Assembly (NCBI RefSeq): GCF_000177075.1
Contig: NZ_ADEG01000062.1
Coordinates: 1 to 64,000, forward strand
Length of the DNA stretch: 64,000 bases
Direction of reading: 5' to 3'
Source: Hoylesella buccalis ATCC 35310
GTDB lineage: Bacteria > Bacteroidota > Bacteroidia > Bacteroidales > Bacteroidaceae
Shown here in pieces: positions 46,510 through 56,162 of this stretch (positions are counted from its first letter, which is position 1; each line of letters begins with the position of its first letter). The position numbers and the translations under genes were made by a program. Under the pieces are notes generated by a model. The model saw only the letters and a program-made list of their open reading frames with translations, was not told the origin of the DNA and ran no database searches.

Positions 46510-49337
46510 TAATGAACGAATATATCGAAATAAAAGGTGCCCGTGTCAACAATCTGAAGAACATCAGCATCAATATTCCCCGAAATCAATTTATTGTTAT
46601 AGCCGGACTATCGGGTTCCGGCAAATCATCCTTGGCCTTCGACACATTATATGCCGAAGGCCAACGTCGCTATGTAGAATCACTTTCCTCCTATGCAAGA
46701 CAATTCTTGGGGCGCATGAGCAAACCCGAATGTGACTTCATCAAGGGACTACCACCTGCCATAGCCATTGAACAGAAAGTGATTTCTCGCAATCCTCGAA
46801 GCACAGTAGGCACGTCTACCGAAATATACGAATATCTACGTTTGCTTTTTGCGCGCATTGGCAAGACATACTCCCCCACCAGTGGCGAAGAGGTAAAGAA
46901 GCATTCAACTGACGACATCGTCAACTGTACGCAACAATACTCTAAGGGAATCAAGTTTGCCATCCTGGCTCCATTGCACCTGATTGAAGGCAGAACGCTG
47001 GAAAAACAACTTGAAATGGAAATCCAGGAGGGCTACACTCGTCTTTGGTTCAAGAATGATTTCGTGCGGATAGACGACTTTCTGGCGGACAAAGAAGCAT
47101 TGGGAAAAGCAAAGGTTGATGAGATTTTCCTGTTGATTGACCGCCTGTCTGTTGACGATGCCAAGGATGTCATCTCCCGATTGATAGACTCAGCCGAAAC
47201 TGCCTTCTACGAAGGACGTGGCGAATGCCGACTGGTGTTCTTCCCATCCAACATAACTTATGAGTTTTCCATGCGTTATGAAGCCGATGGAATGACCTTC
47301 GAGGAACCCAATGACAACATGTTTTCATTCAATTCTCCTTTGGGAGCATGCCCCACTTGCGAAGGGTTTGGCAGCATCATAGGTATTGATGAAAAACTGG
47401 TCATTCCCAACTCTACCCTCAGCGTCTACGATGGTTGTGTACAATGTTGGCACGGCGAAAAGATGGGCCAATGGAAAGATGAGTTCTGTCGACGAGCGAA
47501 ACGAGACGACTTCCCGATATTCAAGCCCTACCTGGAGTTGACAAGAAAAGAGAAAGACATGCTGTGGCATGGCTTACCATCCGACATGCACGAAGACGAG
47601 CGTGACCGAGTGAGCATTGATGCCTTTTTCCAAATGGTGAAAGAGAATCAATACAAGATTCAATACCGTGTGATGATGAGTCGCTATCGGGGCAGAACCA
47701 CTTGTCCAACCTGTCATGGTACACGCCTGAAAAGAGAGGCCAGTTGGGTGAAAATCAACGGCATGAGCATCACTGACCTGGTAGAAATGTCCATCTCCAA
47801 CCTCCATGCATGGTTCAAACAACTTGCCTTAGACGACCATGACGCAGAGATTGGCAAACGATTGCTCACCGAAATCAACAACCGATTGCAGTTTCTCATT
47901 GACGTGGGACTGGGCTATCTCACGCTCAACCGCCAATCCAACACATTGAGTGGCGGCGAGAGTCAGCGCATCAACCTCACTACTTCACTGGGAAGTTCCT
48001 TGGTGGGCTCGCTTTATATCCTGGACGAACCCAGCATTGGCCTGCATAGTCGCGATACCAAACGATTGATTAGTGTGCTAAAAAAGCTACAAGCATTGGG
48101 CAATACCGTTATTGTTGTGGAGCATGACAAGGAAATTATGCAAGCCGCAGACACCCTGATAGACGTAGGTCCCAATGCGGGTAGACTGGGTGGAGAAATT
48201 GTTTTCAATGGATCCATCAAAGATATTGACCGCAATAAGGAACAATTTGCCAAACAATTCTCTCGCTCTCACACCATTCAATACCTCACAGGAAAAGAAA
48301 CAATCGACAAACCCAGTTCTCGAAGGTCATGGAACATGGCCATCGAACTGAAAGGTGCCAGACAAAACAACTTGAAGGGAATTGATGTAAAGTTTCCGCT
48401 GAACGTGCTGGATGTGGTGACTGGCGTTAGTGGATCGGGTAAGTCAACCTTGGTGAAGGGCATCCTCTACCCCGCCTTAAAGCGACATTTGAATGAGGTA
48501 GCCGATCAGCCCGGCGAATATATTTCGCTGGAAGGCGACTGGAAACACATCGAGCATGTAGAATTTGTCGACCAAAATCCTATAGGCAAGAGCACGCGCA
48601 GCAATGCGGCAACTTACGTCAAGGCCTACGATGCCATCAGACAATTGTTTGCCGAACAACCGCTTGCCAAGCAAATGGGCTTCTCACCACAATACTTCTC
48701 CTTCAACACCGAAGGCGGCAGATGCGAAGAATGTAAGGGCGCAGGAACCATCACCGTTGAGATGCAGTTTATGGCCGACCTCGAATTGGAATGCGAAGCG
48801 TGCCATGGTCAACGATTCAAAAAGGACATACTGGATGTGCGAGTAGATGGAAAAAACATCAATGACGTGCTGAACATGACGGTTACAGAGGCACTTGAGT
48901 TCTTCAATCGCTTGAATGAGAAAACGGTTGTCAGCCGACTACAACCGCTGGATGACGTGGGATTGGGATACATCAAGTTGGGACAAAGCTCGTCTACGCT
49001 TTCGGGTGGTGAAAACCAACGCGTAAAACTGGCTTACTTCATTGGGCGCGAGAAGCAAGAGCCTACCTTATTTATCTTTGACGAACCAACCACCGGACTA
49101 CATTATCTGGACATCAAGCGTCTGCTGTCGGCATTCGATGCATTGATAGAACGAGGACACTCCATCATCGTCATCGAACATAATCTGGATGTCATCAACT
49201 ATGCCGATTATGTCATCGACCTCGGTCCGGACGGGGGTGACAAGGGCGGCTCATTGGTTGTCGCAGGCACACCTGAAGAGATAGCCAACTGTAAGACAAG
49301 TCTTACGGGGCAGTACCTTAAAGCTGAGCAGTTGTAA
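46506..49337 (+). CDS. uvrA: Excinuclease ABC subunit A
   Basis: The DNA damage-recognition ATPase of nucleotide excision repair, 943 residues. ABC1 Walker A is [12 protein letters not shown] (about 34-45) and ABC2 Walker A is [11 protein letters not shown]; both signatures [11 protein letters not shown] and [11 protein letters not shown] are intact. Zinc-binding sets [17 protein letters not shown], and CEECKGAG...CEACHGQ are present. ATG 46506 overlaps the rho stop (ATGA); ATG 46512 (MNEYIEIKG) is equally good. Translational coupling to rho is likely. Confidence 0.95.
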   Translation: MIMNEYIEIKGARVNNLKNISINIPRNQFIVIAGLSGSGKSSLAFDTLYAEGQRRYVESLSSYARQFLGRMSKPECDFIKGLPPAIAIEQKVISRNPRSTVGTSTEIYEYLRLLFARIGKTYSPTSGEEVKKHSTDDIVNCTQQYSKGIKFAILAPLHLIEGRTLEKQLEMEIQEGYTRLWFKNDFVRIDDFLADKEALGKAKVDEIFLLIDRLSVDDAKDVISRLIDSAETAFYEGRGECRLVFFPSNITYEFSMRYEADGMTFEEPNDNMFSFNSPLGACPTCEGFGSIIGIDEKLVIPNSTLSVYDGCVQCWHGEKMGQWKDEFCRRAKRDDFPIFKPYLELTRKEKDMLWHGLPSDMHEDERDRVSIDAFFQMVKENQYKIQYRVMMSRYRGRTTCPTCHGTRLKREASWVKINGMSITDLVEMSISNLHAWFKQLALDDHDAEIGKRLLTEINNRLQFLIDVGLGYLTLNRQSNTLSGGESQRINLTTSLGSSLVGSLYILDEPSIGLHSRDTKRLISVLKKLQALGNTVIVVEHDKEIMQAADTLIDVGPNAGRLGGEIVFNGSIKDIDRNKEQFAKQFSRSHTIQYLTGKETIDKPSSRRSWNMAIELKGARQNNLKGIDVKFPLNVLDVVTGVSGSGKSTLVKGILYPALKRHLNEVADQPGEYISLEGDWKHIEHVEFVDQNPIGKSTRSNAATYVKAYDAIRQLFAEQPLAKQMGFSPQYFSFNTEGGRCEECKGAGTITVEMQFMADLELECEACHGQRFKKDILDVRVDGKNINDVLNMTVTEALEFFNRLNEKTVVSRLQPLDDVGLGYIKLGQSSSTLSGGENQRVKLAYFIGREKQEPTLFIFDEPTTGLHYLDIKRLLSAFDALIERGHSIIVIEHNLDVINYADYVIDLGPDGGDKGGSLVVAGTPEEIANCKTSLTGQYLKAEQL

Positions 49338-49389
49338 CAACCAACTGAACTCATATCAAACGATATCACTCCCATTATTTCAGACAACC

Positions 49390-50319
49390 ATGAATCGCAG
49401 CGAGCTATCCATCCTAATCCCTACCTACAACGATTGTTGTGTAGATTTGGTCAAAGCACTGGCTTGTCAAGCAGCGAACATACCCAAACTACACTATGAA
49501 ATCATCGTGGTAGATGATGGTTCCACACGCCCAGAAACGAAACTGCAAGCTACTGAAATCAATGCGTTGGACAACTGTAGATTCATCAGTAGGAACATCA
49601 ATGTAGGACGTGCTAAAATTCGAAACATACTTACTGTCATGGCGCGCCATCACTGGCTGCTGTTCTTGGATAGTGACATGAAAATCACGAGAGACGATTT
49701 CATTCTGCAATATCTTCAAGCAAATCGACAGGCAATGGTCATCTATGGAGGCAACTGCGTGCAACGCCCGATGAAACCTGCCGACGGAACGTTGAAATAT
49801 CGTTATGAGACTGCGGCTGAGGATTCACATTCGGCAGCAGAGCGCAACAAGTCACCTTATCAACAGTTTAACACTTCCAACTTCATGGTGGCCAAGTCGG
49901 TGATGGAGGCTCTTCCTTTTGATGACCGAATACAAACCTATGGCTATGAAGACGTGCTGTTTGGCAGGTCTTTAGAGGCAGCCGGCATCAACATTTACCA
50001 CATTGACAATCCTGTTGGTTTTCAACAGTTTGAATCAAACGTCAGCTTCCTGGCAAAAACAGAGGAAGCCATGTACACGCTCAACTTATACCACGAAGAA
50101 CTGAAAGGCTATTCGAAAGTTTTGGATGCTTATCACAAACTTCGTCTTTTGGGCCTGGCCCCACTCGTTCGGTGGTTCTTTCATGCCGCACAAACAAAGA
50201 TGAAAACCAATCTACTTGGTACCCATCCCTCTCTCTTCATCTACAAATGTTACAAATTAGGGCTTTACGCAACCATTGCACACGGTAAGCATCGTAACAA
50301 GAAAAAAATAAAAGATTAA
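49390..50319 (+). CDS. Family 2 glycosyltransferase
   Basis: A 309-residue GT2 enzyme transferring a sugar from a nucleotide donor. SILIPTYNDC (7-16) and VVDDGST (40-46) form the nucleotide fold and LFLDSDM (D94, D96) is the metal-binding DxD. TYGYEDVLFGRSLEAAG is the ED region of the acceptor side. The C-terminus has one or two hydrophobic segments and a strongly basic end. It follows uvrA by 52 bases and may share its transcript; acceptor unknown. Confidence 0.85.
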   Translation: MNRSELSILIPTYNDCCVDLVKALACQAANIPKLHYEIIVVDDGSTRPETKLQATEINALDNCRFISRNINVGRAKIRNILTVMARHHWLLFLDSDMKITRDDFILQYLQANRQAMVIYGGNCVQRPMKPADGTLKYRYETAAEDSHSAAERNKSPYQQFNTSNFMVAKSVMEALPFDDRIQTYGYEDVLFGRSLEAAGINIYHIDNPVGFQQFESNVSFLAKTEEAMYTLNLYHEELKGYSKVLDAYHKLRLLGLAPLVRWFFHAAQTKMKTNLLGTHPSLFIYKCYKLGLYATIAHGKHRNKKKIKD

Positions 50320-50591
50320 ATTTTGCTGGACGTTCATTCAGGTGCTGAACTCTATAGATAATTTAAAGGTATTGTTTTCATATCACTTTATCATTAATTT
50401 TACAACCTCAAAACAGCAAAATGGTACGAGCAGTGGTACGAATTTGGTACGGATTATGTACCAAAATGTTCCTTTTTGTGCCTTTTTGCTCCTTTTTTGT
50501 AAAGTGATATTACGCTATCCTAATAGCAGATAAAACATTGAATACCAATTAGTTATGAATTTGGTTTTCGTTGTTTTTTGTTGTTCTCAAG
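50320..50591. other. Short gap with GGTAC repeats before tRNA
   Basis: TGGTACGA, TGGTACGA, TGGTACGG and TGTACC occur close together at about 50422-50464. Such repeats next to a tRNA gene can be traces of an integrated element, but no integrase is visible. Confidence 0.25.
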
Positions 50592-50666
50592 TGATTCCGT
50601 TGGGGTTCGAACCCAAGACCCACAGCTTAGAAGGCTGTTGCTCTAATCCAACTGAGCTACGGAACC
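50592..50666 (-). tRNA. tRNA-Arg (anticodon TCT)
   Basis: On the minus strand the 75-base sequence folds into a full cloverleaf: acceptor GGTTCCG/CGGAATC (one G-U), D arm AGCTCAGTTGGATTAGAGC, anticodon arm ACAGC-CTTCTAA-GCTGT with anticodon TCT, and T arm GGGTTCGAACCC. The discriminator is A, and a complete CCA is not encoded. Confidence 0.95.
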
Positions 50667-51304
50667 GATAATCGACTGCAAAAGTAATCATTTTGATTGA
50701 GAGTAAGGCGATGAAACGGCTTGTTTCAGTAGAAGTTAGCATTTTTTAACAAACACGGTTAGTCATTTGTTGGCGAACCTCACACTACTCACAATCTGCT
50801 GCTACTCAAAAAGTTCGTTCGTTATTTTTGTCCTATAAAATGACAATAAAACGATTATGAAAAATATCTAATCTAGAAAAAATTAATAGGCCGATGGTAT
50901 GCAAAAATTGAATTGCATGGTTAGAAAAAACGAATTTTCGGCATAAACGATGCAAAAACAGCATTTTTTAGCACCATATTGGCGGACAACCATCATGCTC
51001 TAAAGTGCTAAAAGCATGGAGATTGGAGGCATAGAGCATTGCTTTTGCGGCCGAGATGAACTTCAGAAGGAGCAAAGATGGTTACCAACAAATGCAAATC
51101 ATTCATTATCAACCAACTACAAATCTCTCTCATTTAGGCTGTATTTCGAAGCAATGAAAGGTTGATTCATCAATAAGCGAAATATAAGCGGGCTGTTGTC
51201 AAGATAAATTTATCATCAACCACCTGCTTACCAAAGGGTTCAATGACATTATAACAAGCATGAGAAATGCCTTATTGAGAAATGACAACGGCCTCTCCTA
51301 CTCG
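50667..51304. other. Gene-free stretch with intergenic repeat, locus 2
   Basis: No gene is seen. TCTAGAAAAAATTAATAGGCC at about 50873-50893 recurs nearly exactly at about 60501-60521; AGAGCATTGCTTTTG at about 51036 recurs at 60660; TTGTCAAGAtAAA recurs as TTGTCAAGAaAAT. A perfect dyad TTTTAGCAC/GTGCTAAAA lies at 50966-50974 and 51005-51013. This looks like a diverged copy of the element upstream of galE. Confidence 0.5.
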
Positions 51305-51925
51305 TCATTCAATGCGTTCAAGCATCTTTAATCCGTTGAGCGTGCATATTCCACGGATGAATAATAAAATGATGTTACGAAAGACTATCTGTAGGCCATG
51401 TTCCTTATACAGCTGACTGGTCATTGCAAAACGAACAGCTTCACGCGCCACTTCCACAACGATGTGATAATTAGTGTCTGGCCTAAAGAAGCCCTCTTTT
51501 ACGCCTCTATCAATAAAGTTATACGCATCTTCATCCCGTTTCTTATGCTTGTTCTCAAGATAAGTTTGAACACGTTTGTATTTTTGCACTTCATCAAAAT
51601 ATAGCGGAGAAATCTCTGACAAACGATGGGCCTGGTAATTGTAGAATTCAATCAATATATCCATGACATGATGGTTGTCCTGCTCACTGAAATCCTTCAT
51701 GTGCTCATCAAATTCTTGCTCGGCAGCTTTCATGCCTTCCAGCAGCAGTTCCTCCTTGTTGCTGTATATCTCGTACACCGTGCGCTTGGATATGGATAAT
51801 CTCCGGGCGATGTCATCCATCTTGACCGCCTTGATGCCCTTCTCGAAAAATTCGTTCATGGCTGCTTTCAAGATACGCTCACGCAACTCTTGTCGATAAG
51901 GCGTTTGACCGATCACTCTATTCAT
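51305..51925 (-). CDS. TetR-family transcriptional regulator
   Basis: A DNA-binding repressor type protein of about 206 residues. The N-terminal helix-turn-helix is ILKAAMNEFFEKGIKAVKMD followed by IARRLSISKRTVYEIYSNKEE (about 16-60); the rest is a helical ligand domain. I prefer ATG 51925 (MNRVIGQT) with an AAAAGGA site; ATGs at 51937 and 51955 are also in frame, but a -7 box TAtcTTTG sits at 51952-51945 on this strand and would leave no leader. It diverges from the malic enzyme gene, which it could control along with itself. Confidence 0.82.
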   Translation of the reverse strand: MNRVIGQTPYRQELRERILKAAMNEFFEKGIKAVKMDDIARRLSISKRTVYEIYSNKEELLLEGMKAAEQEFDEHMKDFSEQDNHHVMDILIEFYNYQAHRLSEISPLYFDEVQKYKRVQTYLENKHKKRDEDAYNFIDRGVKEGFFRPDTNYHIVVEVAREAVRFAMTSQLYKEHGLQIVFRNIILLFIRGICTLNGLKMLERIE

Positions 51926-51969
51926 TCCTTTTACCATAACAGCGCAAAGATACAAAAAAGCATAAAAAC

Positions 51970-52002
51970 TTGTTATTCTTTAATGGTTTTTTCTTAACTT
52001 TG
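51970..52002 (+). promoter_or_regulatory. Promoter of malic enzyme gene
   Basis: TTG at 51970-51972 and TAacTTTG at 51995-52002, 22 bases apart; the spacer is slightly long. The divergent TetR -7 box is at 51952-51945. Confidence 0.5.
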
Positions 52003-52105
52003 TTCCGTTATCAACTAATAAAACGTTTAATCATTGGGAGAGATAGCTGGGTAGATTTTTATTAAATTCATGCCCTTTTTACCCTCCATTTAGTACTATA
52101 ATCCA

Positions 52106-54397
52106 ATGTTAAAAATCACCAAAGAAGCAGCTCTTGCTTACCATGAGGGGGAACGTCCCGGCAAAATCGAAGTGAAACCGACCAAGCCTTACAGGACACA
52201 AACCGACCTCAGTCTGGCCTATTCACCAGGCGTGGCCTACCCGTGTCTTGAGATTCAGAACAATGAAAATGACGCTTACAAATATACCAACAAGGGCAAC
52301 TTAGTTGCTGTCATCTCCAACGGCACGGCAGTGCTGGGCTTGGGGGACATTGGTGCCATGAGTGGTAAGCCCGTGATGGAAGGCAAAGGCTTGCTATTCA
52401 AGATATATGGCGGCATCGATGTGTTCGACATCGAGGTAAACGAGAAAGATCCCGTGAAATTTTGTGAGACCGTTGAAAGGATTGCACCGTCGTTTGGCGG
52501 CATCAATCTGGAAGACATCAAAGCGCCTGAATGTTTCTATATCGAGGAAAGGTTGAAGAAAAATCTCGACATCCCCGTAATGCACGATGACCAACATGGC
52601 ACGGCCATCATATCAGCCGCAGGTCTGAAGAACGCTTTAGAGGTTGCCGGTAAGGACATTAAGAAAGCCAAATTGGTTATCAATGGCGCAGGAGCTGCTG
52701 CCATCAGCTGTACCAAATTGTACGTGGCTTTGGGGGTGAAGAAAGAAAATATCCTGATGCTGGATTCGCACGGAGTGATTACAACAGACCGTACCGACCT
52801 GAACCCAGAAAAAGCAATATTCGCTACCAACCGCAAGGACGTACACACGTTGGAGGAAGCCCTTAAGGATGCCGACGTATTCGTGGGTTTATCAAGAGGC
52901 AATATTCTATCCAAAGACATGATCCGTTCGATGGCTTCCAACCCTATCGTGTTCGCATTGGCCAATCCCGTGCCTGAAATTAGCTACGAAGACGCCCTTG
53001 ACAGTCGGCCAGACGTCATCATGTCAACCGGTCGCAGCGATTATCCTAATCAAATTAACAATGTCATTGGCTTCCCATACATCTTCCGTGGTGCGCTGGA
53101 TGTACATGCCAAGGCCATCAATGAGGAAATGAAGATGGCCGCCGTACATGCCATAGCCGACCTGGCCAAACAACCCATTCCGGATGTGGTCAATGAAGTT
53201 TACCACATCAATGACTTGAGTTTTGGTCCCAAGTATTTCATTCCAAAGCCCATAGACCCGCGCCTCATCACAGCAGTGAGTGCGGCTGTTGCCAAAGCAG
53301 CCGTAGAGAGTGGTGTGGCCAGGACACCTATCAAGGACTGGGATAAGTACAAGGAGAATTTGAAGCAGTTGCTCGGACAGGAATCTAAGTTTACGAGAAC
53401 CCTGCATGCCACGGCCGCTCGGCATCCGCAGCGCATTGTGTTTGCAGAAGGTGGACACCCCACCATGATGAAAGCGGCTGTGCAGGCGAAGCAAGAAGGC
53501 ATTTGCTTCCCCATTCTGTTAGGAAATCCAGACAGGCTTAACCGACTGGCTAACAGACTGAAACTTGACCTCACGGGGATCAAAATCATAGACATGCGCG
53601 CAGATAAGGAACAAGGAAAGCGCGCGAAGTTTGCTAAACACATGTCAGAAAAGCTTGAACGACAAGGGTATACCTTCGAAGAAGCGTACGACAAGATGTA
53701 CGAGCGCAACTATTTTGGCATGTCGATGGTTGAAAATGGTGATGCAGATGGCTTCATCACAGGACTCTACACAAAATACTCGAACACTATTAAGGTGGCC
53801 AAAGAGGTGATTGGCATTCGTCCCGGATTCAAAACTTTCGCTACCATGCACATCCTTGATACCAAAAAAGGCATCTACTACATCTCTGACACCTTGATTA
53901 ACAGGCACCCAGACGAGAATGTGCTGTATGACATTGCGCGCCTCAGTGCTGACGCTGTAAGATTCTTCAATGACAAGCCAGTCATGGCGATGATTAGCTA
54001 TTCCAACTTTGGAACAGACACGATTGGAAGTCCACAAAAGGTTCATGCGGCCGTAGAAAAAATGCAACAAGAGTTCCCAGACTTGGCTGTTGATGGCGAA
54101 ATGCAGGTTAATTTTGCCATGGACAAAAAATTACGGGACGACAAATATCCATTCACTCGCTTGAAGGGTAAGAACGTCAACACGCTGATTTTCTCAAACA
54201 TGAGCAGTGCCAACGGCAGTTATAAATTGCTGCAAGCCCTCAATTCGGATGCAGAAATCATCGGTCCGATACAAATGGGATTGAAAAAACCAATCCATTT
54301 TACTGACTTCGAATGTTCTGTGCGCGACATTGTAAACATCACAGCCGTAGCTGCCATCGATGCTTACGTGGAGAAAATCAAGAATTCAAAAAAATAA
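52106..54397 (+). CDS. maeB: NADP-dependent malic enzyme (MaeB type)
   Basis: A 763-residue enzyme converting malate to pyruvate, CO2 and NADPH. The malic domain (about 1-410) has YSPGVAYPCLEI, the NAD(P)-binding VINGAGAAAISC and metal-binding DDQHGTAI. The second domain (about 430-763) resembles phosphate acetyltransferase (VFAEGGHPTMMKAA...) but in MaeB it is regulatory, binding acetyl-CoA and similar metabolites. Length fits MaeB. It ends at a hairpin shared with the ispE upstream region. Confidence 0.93.
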   Translation: MLKITKEAALAYHEGERPGKIEVKPTKPYRTQTDLSLAYSPGVAYPCLEIQNNENDAYKYTNKGNLVAVISNGTAVLGLGDIGAMSGKPVMEGKGLLFKIYGGIDVFDIEVNEKDPVKFCETVERIAPSFGGINLEDIKAPECFYIEERLKKNLDIPVMHDDQHGTAIISAAGLKNALEVAGKDIKKAKLVINGAGAAAISCTKLYVALGVKKENILMLDSHGVITTDRTDLNPEKAIFATNRKDVHTLEEALKDADVFVGLSRGNILSKDMIRSMASNPIVFALANPVPEISYEDALDSRPDVIMSTGRSDYPNQINNVIGFPYIFRGALDVHAKAINEEMKMAAVHAIADLAKQPIPDVVNEVYHINDLSFGPKYFIPKPIDPRLITAVSAAVAKAAVESGVARTPIKDWDKYKENLKQLLGQESKFTRTLHATAARHPQRIVFAEGGHPTMMKAAVQAKQEGICFPILLGNPDRLNRLANRLKLDLTGIKIIDMRADKEQGKRAKFAKHMSEKLERQGYTFEEAYDKMYERNYFGMSMVENGDADGFITGLYTKYSNTIKVAKEVIGIRPGFKTFATMHILDTKKGIYYISDTLINRHPDENVLYDIARLSADAVRFFNDKPVMAMISYSNFGTDTIGSPQKVHAAVEKMQQEFPDLAVDGEMQVNFAMDKKLRDDKYPFTRLKGKNVNTLIFSNMSSANGSYKLLQALNSDAEIIGPIQMGLKKPIHFTDFECSVRDIVNITAVAAIDAYVEKIKNSKK

Positions 54398-54411
54398 ATT
54401 TAATGTAGAAA

Positions 54412-54445
54412 GTGCCAACAACGCAGTTTATGCTGTTTGTTGGCA
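54412..54445 (+). terminator. Terminator after maeB
   Basis: TGCCAACAA (54412-54420) pairs with TTGTTGGCA (54437-54445), with inner GCA/TGC pairing and T-rich sequence after. It excludes the upstream ATG 54437 as the ispE start. Confidence 0.6.
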
Positions 54446-54475
54446 TTTGCATTTTGTCTATCAACCCATTGCTAC

Positions 54476-55315
54476 ATGATTACATTTCCATGTGCCAAAA
54501 TCAATTTAGGCCTTAACGTAGTAGGCGTTCGGCCAGATGGTTACCACAACATAGAAACCGTGTTCTTCCCCATTCCGTTGCACGACACGCTTGAAATAAC
54601 ACGCATGGACGAACAGTTTCCGTCCGATAATCCGTGCGATTTGAAGATAACAGGGATGGCACTCGATGTTCAAGAAGACAACAATCTCGTCATCCAGGCT
54701 TACCATTTGCTGGCCAAAGACTTCCCACTACCGCGTATTCACGCTCATCTATACAAGAAAATCCCCTCACAAGCGGGCTTAGGAGGCGGATCGAGTGATG
54801 CTGCTTTCATGATCAGACTGCTCAATGAACAGTTCAAACTCAATCTCACCACCGCTGACATGGAGCAATATGCTGCCCAACTGGGTGCTGATTGCGCTTT
54901 CTTCATCACCGCCAAACCTTCGTTTGCGACGGGAATTGGTGACCAACTCGTGCCAACAGAGCTACCAAAAAGGAATCTTGAAGGGTGTTATCTCGCACTG
55001 ATTAAGCCCGACATAGCCGTTTCAACCAAAGATGCTTATGCCAAAATTGAGGTGAAACAACCTGCCAAATGCTGCCGTGACATCATCGTTCAGCCCGTTG
55101 AAACGTGGAAAAACGAACTATTGAACGACTTTGAAATACCCGTATTCAAGTTGTATCCGAAGCTGAAACACATCAAAGAGCAGCTCTACCAGCAAGGGGC
55201 TGTGTATGCAGCCATGAGCGGAAGCGGCAGTACCATTTATGGTATTTTCAAAAAAGAACCACAAGGAATCAGTCAGTTATTCGACGATTGCTTTACAACC
55301 GTACTTCCCTTATAG
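54476..55315 (+). CDS. ispE: 4-diphosphocytidyl-2-C-methyl-D-erythritol kinase
   Basis: A GHMP kinase of 279 residues in the MEP isoprenoid pathway, phosphorylating CDP-ME on the 2-hydroxyl. PCAKINLGLNVVGVRPDGYH (4-23) is the IspE N-terminus, KKIPSQAGLGGGSSDAA (about 85-101) the ATP loop and AAMSGSGSTIYGIF the third motif. ATG 54476 is preferred because 54437 lies within the hairpin. It ends 32 bases from the convergent murU-like gene. Confidence 0.93.
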   Translation: MITFPCAKINLGLNVVGVRPDGYHNIETVFFPIPLHDTLEITRMDEQFPSDNPCDLKITGMALDVQEDNNLVIQAYHLLAKDFPLPRIHAHLYKKIPSQAGLGGGSSDAAFMIRLLNEQFKLNLTTADMEQYAAQLGADCAFFITAKPSFATGIGDQLVPTELPKRNLEGCYLALIKPDIAVSTKDAYAKIEVKQPAKCCRDIIVQPVETWKNELLNDFEIPVFKLYPKLKHIKEQLYQQGAVYAAMSGSGSTIYGIFKKEPQGISQLFDDCFTTVLPL

Positions 55316-55347
55316 GGTTTGAGAGTTAACTAAGGTGAAACGTAACC

Positions 55348-56097
55348 TCACAGTTGACGCATAAACTCTTCAGCTTCATGCAGCGTTTCTTGCTTGCCAA
55401 CATCCATCAACTTGAGGTTTGACTCTACATGTCCAATGATGGGAACCTGATTACACACGCTTAAATAGAAATCAATCACGCCAAAACGGTCAGGAAAAGC
55501 ATCCATCCATGGAAACAACTGTGGTGAAAAGGTGTGAATACCAGCAAAGGCAAGTTTCTTATACTGCGCCACATTCAAGTTTGGATAGGGCGAACGAACC
55601 TCCCCTGTCTTCACGTTCGTCCAACCAACCAAGCGCATGTTGTCATCAAAAAGCAGGTAACGATTGGTGTTACGTTCGCTTACCAGCAAGGTTGCCGCAG
55701 CCTCCGTATGCGCGAAATAAAAGCGTTGAAGGTTGATGTTGCTTAGTATATCAACGTTATGAATCAATATTCTAGCGTCCCCAAACAAGCGCTTTGCAGC
55801 CTTAATACCACCTCCCGTATCGAGCAACTGGTTGGTTTCATCGCTGATACGGATATCTAAACCAAAATAATGATTTACTTCTAAGTATTGAATAATTTGC
55901 TCGGAGAAATGATGCACATTGACAATAATACGATTAAAACCAGCATCTTTTAACTTGAATATTACCTGTTTGAGCAAAGGTTCTCCACCAACTTCCACCA
56001 AAGCCTTTGGCACATGGTCAGTCAGCGGTTTGAGTCTGGTCCCCAATCCAGCTGCTAAAATCATCGCTTGCATCATTTCTTTATCTTCATTCATCAT
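55348..56097 (-). CDS. murU: MurU-like sugar-1-phosphate nucleotidyltransferase
   Basis: A 249-residue enzyme making an NDP-sugar from a sugar-1-phosphate. MILAAGLGTRLKPLTDHVPK is the nucleotide-binding start, IHNVDIL holds the metal aspartate, and LDTGGGIK is the sugar loop. Its closest functional class by motif is the MurNAc-1-P uridylyltransferase or mannose-1-P guanylyltransferase group. The neighbour upstream on the strand is an AmgK-like kinase, the partner of MurU in cell-wall recycling, so UDP-MurNAc formation is the favoured role; that rests on context. Starts at 56097, 56094 or 56076 are all possible. Confidence 0.75.
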   Translation of the reverse strand: MMNEDKEMMQAMILAAGLGTRLKPLTDHVPKALVEVGGEPLLKQVIFKLKDAGFNRIIVNVHHFSEQIIQYLEVNHYFGLDIRISDETNQLLDTGGGIKAAKRLFGDARILIHNVDILSNINLQRFYFAHTEAAATLLVSERNTNRYLLFDDNMRLVGWTNVKTGEVRSPYPNLNVAQYKKLAFAGIHTFSPQLFPWMDAFPDRFGVIDFYLSVCNQVPIIGHVESNLKLMDVGKQETLHEAEEFMRQL

Positions 56098-56162
56098 TAC
56101 TTATCTCTCTCACTCAACGCTGTCAAAACCAATAGACATTTCAGTTTTCACTCACAAAATGA

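Noticed and set aside
50400..50666. Integrated element at the tRNA-Arg gene
   Set aside because: GGTAC repeats are suggestive, but there is no integrase and no duplicated tRNA 3' end in the window.
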